Shown in pieces: positions 63,255 to 64,000 of a stretch of DNA of 64,000 nucleotides. The notes under the pieces were generated by a model. That model saw only the letters and a list, made by a program, of their open reading frames with translations. It was not told where the DNA came from and ran no database searches. Numbering within the stretch: position 1 is the first letter of the stretch; each line of letters begins with the position of its first letter. The translations under genes and the position numbers were made by a program. Origin of the DNA: RBG-16-66-20 sp040752005 (GTDB lineage Bacteria; Pseudomonadota; Gammaproteobacteria; Burkholderiales; SG8-39); the NCBI GenBank assembly GCA_040752005.1, contig JBFMFX010000001.1, forward strand, positions 186,001-250,000, read 5' to 3'.

Positions 63255-64000
63255 GTCGTGCGCTCCAGAACGAGATGCCCGGTGGCGGCGACCGAGCAGC
63301 GCCAGCCGCGGGGGACGTACGTCGTGGTCTGCGGCTCGCCGACGAGCGCCGGTCCGTCGAGCAGCGCGCCGGGGCGAAGCTCGGCGCGCGCATAGACCGG
63401 AATTTTCTCTTCGCGGCCGGCGACAGGGTCGAACACCGAGCGGCTCGCCTGCGCCACGGCGCGCGCCTCACCGGGCGCGGCCGGCGCGCTCGCCTGGGCC
63501 TGCTGCGGCACGGTGGAGACGTTCACAGACCAGGCGAGGAACTCGACCGGTACGTCGGCGATCCTGAGGCCGTACTGCTGCTCGTAGCGCCGCTCGTACT
63601 CGGCGCGAAGCAGCGCGGCGTGCGCGCCGGAGAGTTCGCTCTCCGGAAGGGCGATCGGGATTTCGTGCCCTTGCCCGAGATAGCGCATCTCGACGGTGCG
63701 GTGCACGGCAAGCGGCGCACCCAGCGCACCCGCCTCGACGATCGAACGGGCCTCGGCCTCCATCGCGGCGAGGAGCCGGTTGACCGCGGCGGCATCGAAA
63801 CGGTCGTCGCGCTGCGCAAGGCTCCTCGCAAGCTCGAACGCGACCGGCGCGCGGAGGAAACCGACCGCCGAGCCGACGCTCGCGTCCACCGGCACGAGCA
63901 CGCGCGAGATCCCCAGCTTCGCCGCAAGGCGCGCGGCGTGAAGCGGCGCGGCGCCGCCGAAGGCGACGAGCGTGCAGCGCTCGGCGGTCTTGCCGCGCTC
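63251..64000 (-). CDS. Hydantoinase A/5-oxoprolinase family protein (HyuA), C-terminal part
   Basis: The frame stays open to the right edge of the window, so only the last 249 residues are seen. The start of the visible part, ERGKTAERCTLVAFGGAAPL then HAARLAAKLGISRVLVPVD, is the conserved C-terminal half of HyuA. The later YERRYEQQYGLRIADVPVEF is also typical. The N-terminal ATPase part lies outside. It forms a complex with HyuB, whose gene follows with a 4-bp overlap. The substrate (hydantoin, 5-oxoproline or a ketone) cannot be told from this part. Confidence 0.9.
   Translation of the reverse strand, partial: ERGKTAERCTLVAFGGAAPLHAARLAAKLGISRVLVPVDASVGSAVGFLRAPVAFELARSLAQRDDRFDAAAVNRLLAAMEAEARSIVEAGALGAPLAVHRTVEMRYLGQGHEIPIALPESELSGAHAALLRAEYERRYEQQYGLRIADVPVEFLAWSVNVSTVPQQAQASAPAAPGEARAVAQASRSVFDPVAGREEKIPVYARAELRPGALLDGPALVGEPQTTTYVPRGWRCSVAATGHLVLERTT

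Overview
The window is a dense, GC-rich (roughly 70% by eye) bacterial chromosome segment. About 65 genes are packed on both strands, with many 4-bp ATGA/GTGA overlaps and frequent GTG/TTG starts. The families present (PCu(A)C copper chaperone, Bug/TctC receptor remnant, DUF3301, DUF6279, DUF47/PiT pair, HyuA/HyuB, paired PimC/PimD-type acyl-CoA dehydrogenases) suggest a betaproteobacterium, probably Burkholderiales-like and environmental. This is an inference from gene content; no rRNA or tRNA gene was seen. No stretch over 300 bases lacks a gene. The longest intergenic regions are 21323-21596 (glycine riboswitch), 31321-31544 (leader with an inverted repeat) and 15108-15309 (largely filled by a doubtful small ORF).

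Layout. 1-5.3 kb: end of an acyl-CoA ligase, a copper chaperone, an SDR, a histidine phosphatase, the PiT phosphate transporter with its DUF47 partner, a CaiB-type racemase and an internally deleted Bug receptor gene. 5.3-15.1 kb: acyl-CoA catabolism with an IclR regulator (enoyl-CoA hydratase, SDRs, two acyl-CoA dehydrogenases, MDR reductase, GST), then an MFS transporter whose start lies in a dispersed repeat, and a thioesterase/SDR pair. 15.3-21.3 kb: NDP-forming acyl-CoA synthetase, maleylacetate-reductase-like protein, aldehyde dehydrogenase and zinc alcohol dehydrogenase. 21.3-25.9 kb: a tandem glycine riboswitch followed by gcvT-gcvH-gcvP. 25.9-31.3 kb (minus strand): M20 amidohydrolase, ketopantoate-reductase-like protein, thiolase and a bifunctional FadB/FadJ-type protein.

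31.5-33.8 kb holds an unassigned two-gene unit: a protein with an HTH-like N-terminus and a Rossmann methyltransferase-like domain, followed by a short MetF-like protein. This is the best candidate here for something undescribed. 33.9-40.9 kb: DMT transporter, two hypotheticals, fatty-acyl-CoA ligase, diguanylate cyclase, enoyl-CoA hydratase, cell-wall amidase and epoxide-hydrolase-like protein. 40.9-44.5 kb: MaoC, cyclase-family, ATC-hydrolase-like and GMC oxidoreductase genes, probably one catabolic unit. 44.5-46.2 kb (minus): SCO1 and an exported MBL-fold hydrolase. 46.3-51.0 kb: a complete branched-chain-type ABC importer, facing a RidA/CnbZ-like gene.

51.8-58.4 kb: an aldo/keto reductase fragment, DUF3301, a flavin reductase, a DUF6279 lipoprotein, a large five-PAS/GGDEF/EAL protein and two TPR proteins whose divergent starts overlap. 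58.5-64 kb: a sulfatase, a 36-bp perfect palindrome related to the 12.6-kb repeat, DUF1992, cytochrome P450 and HyuB/HyuA (HyuA runs off the window). Overall the segment describes a metabolic generalist oxidising fatty, branched and probably aromatic acids through CoA thioesters, with uptake systems and c-di-GMP signalling.
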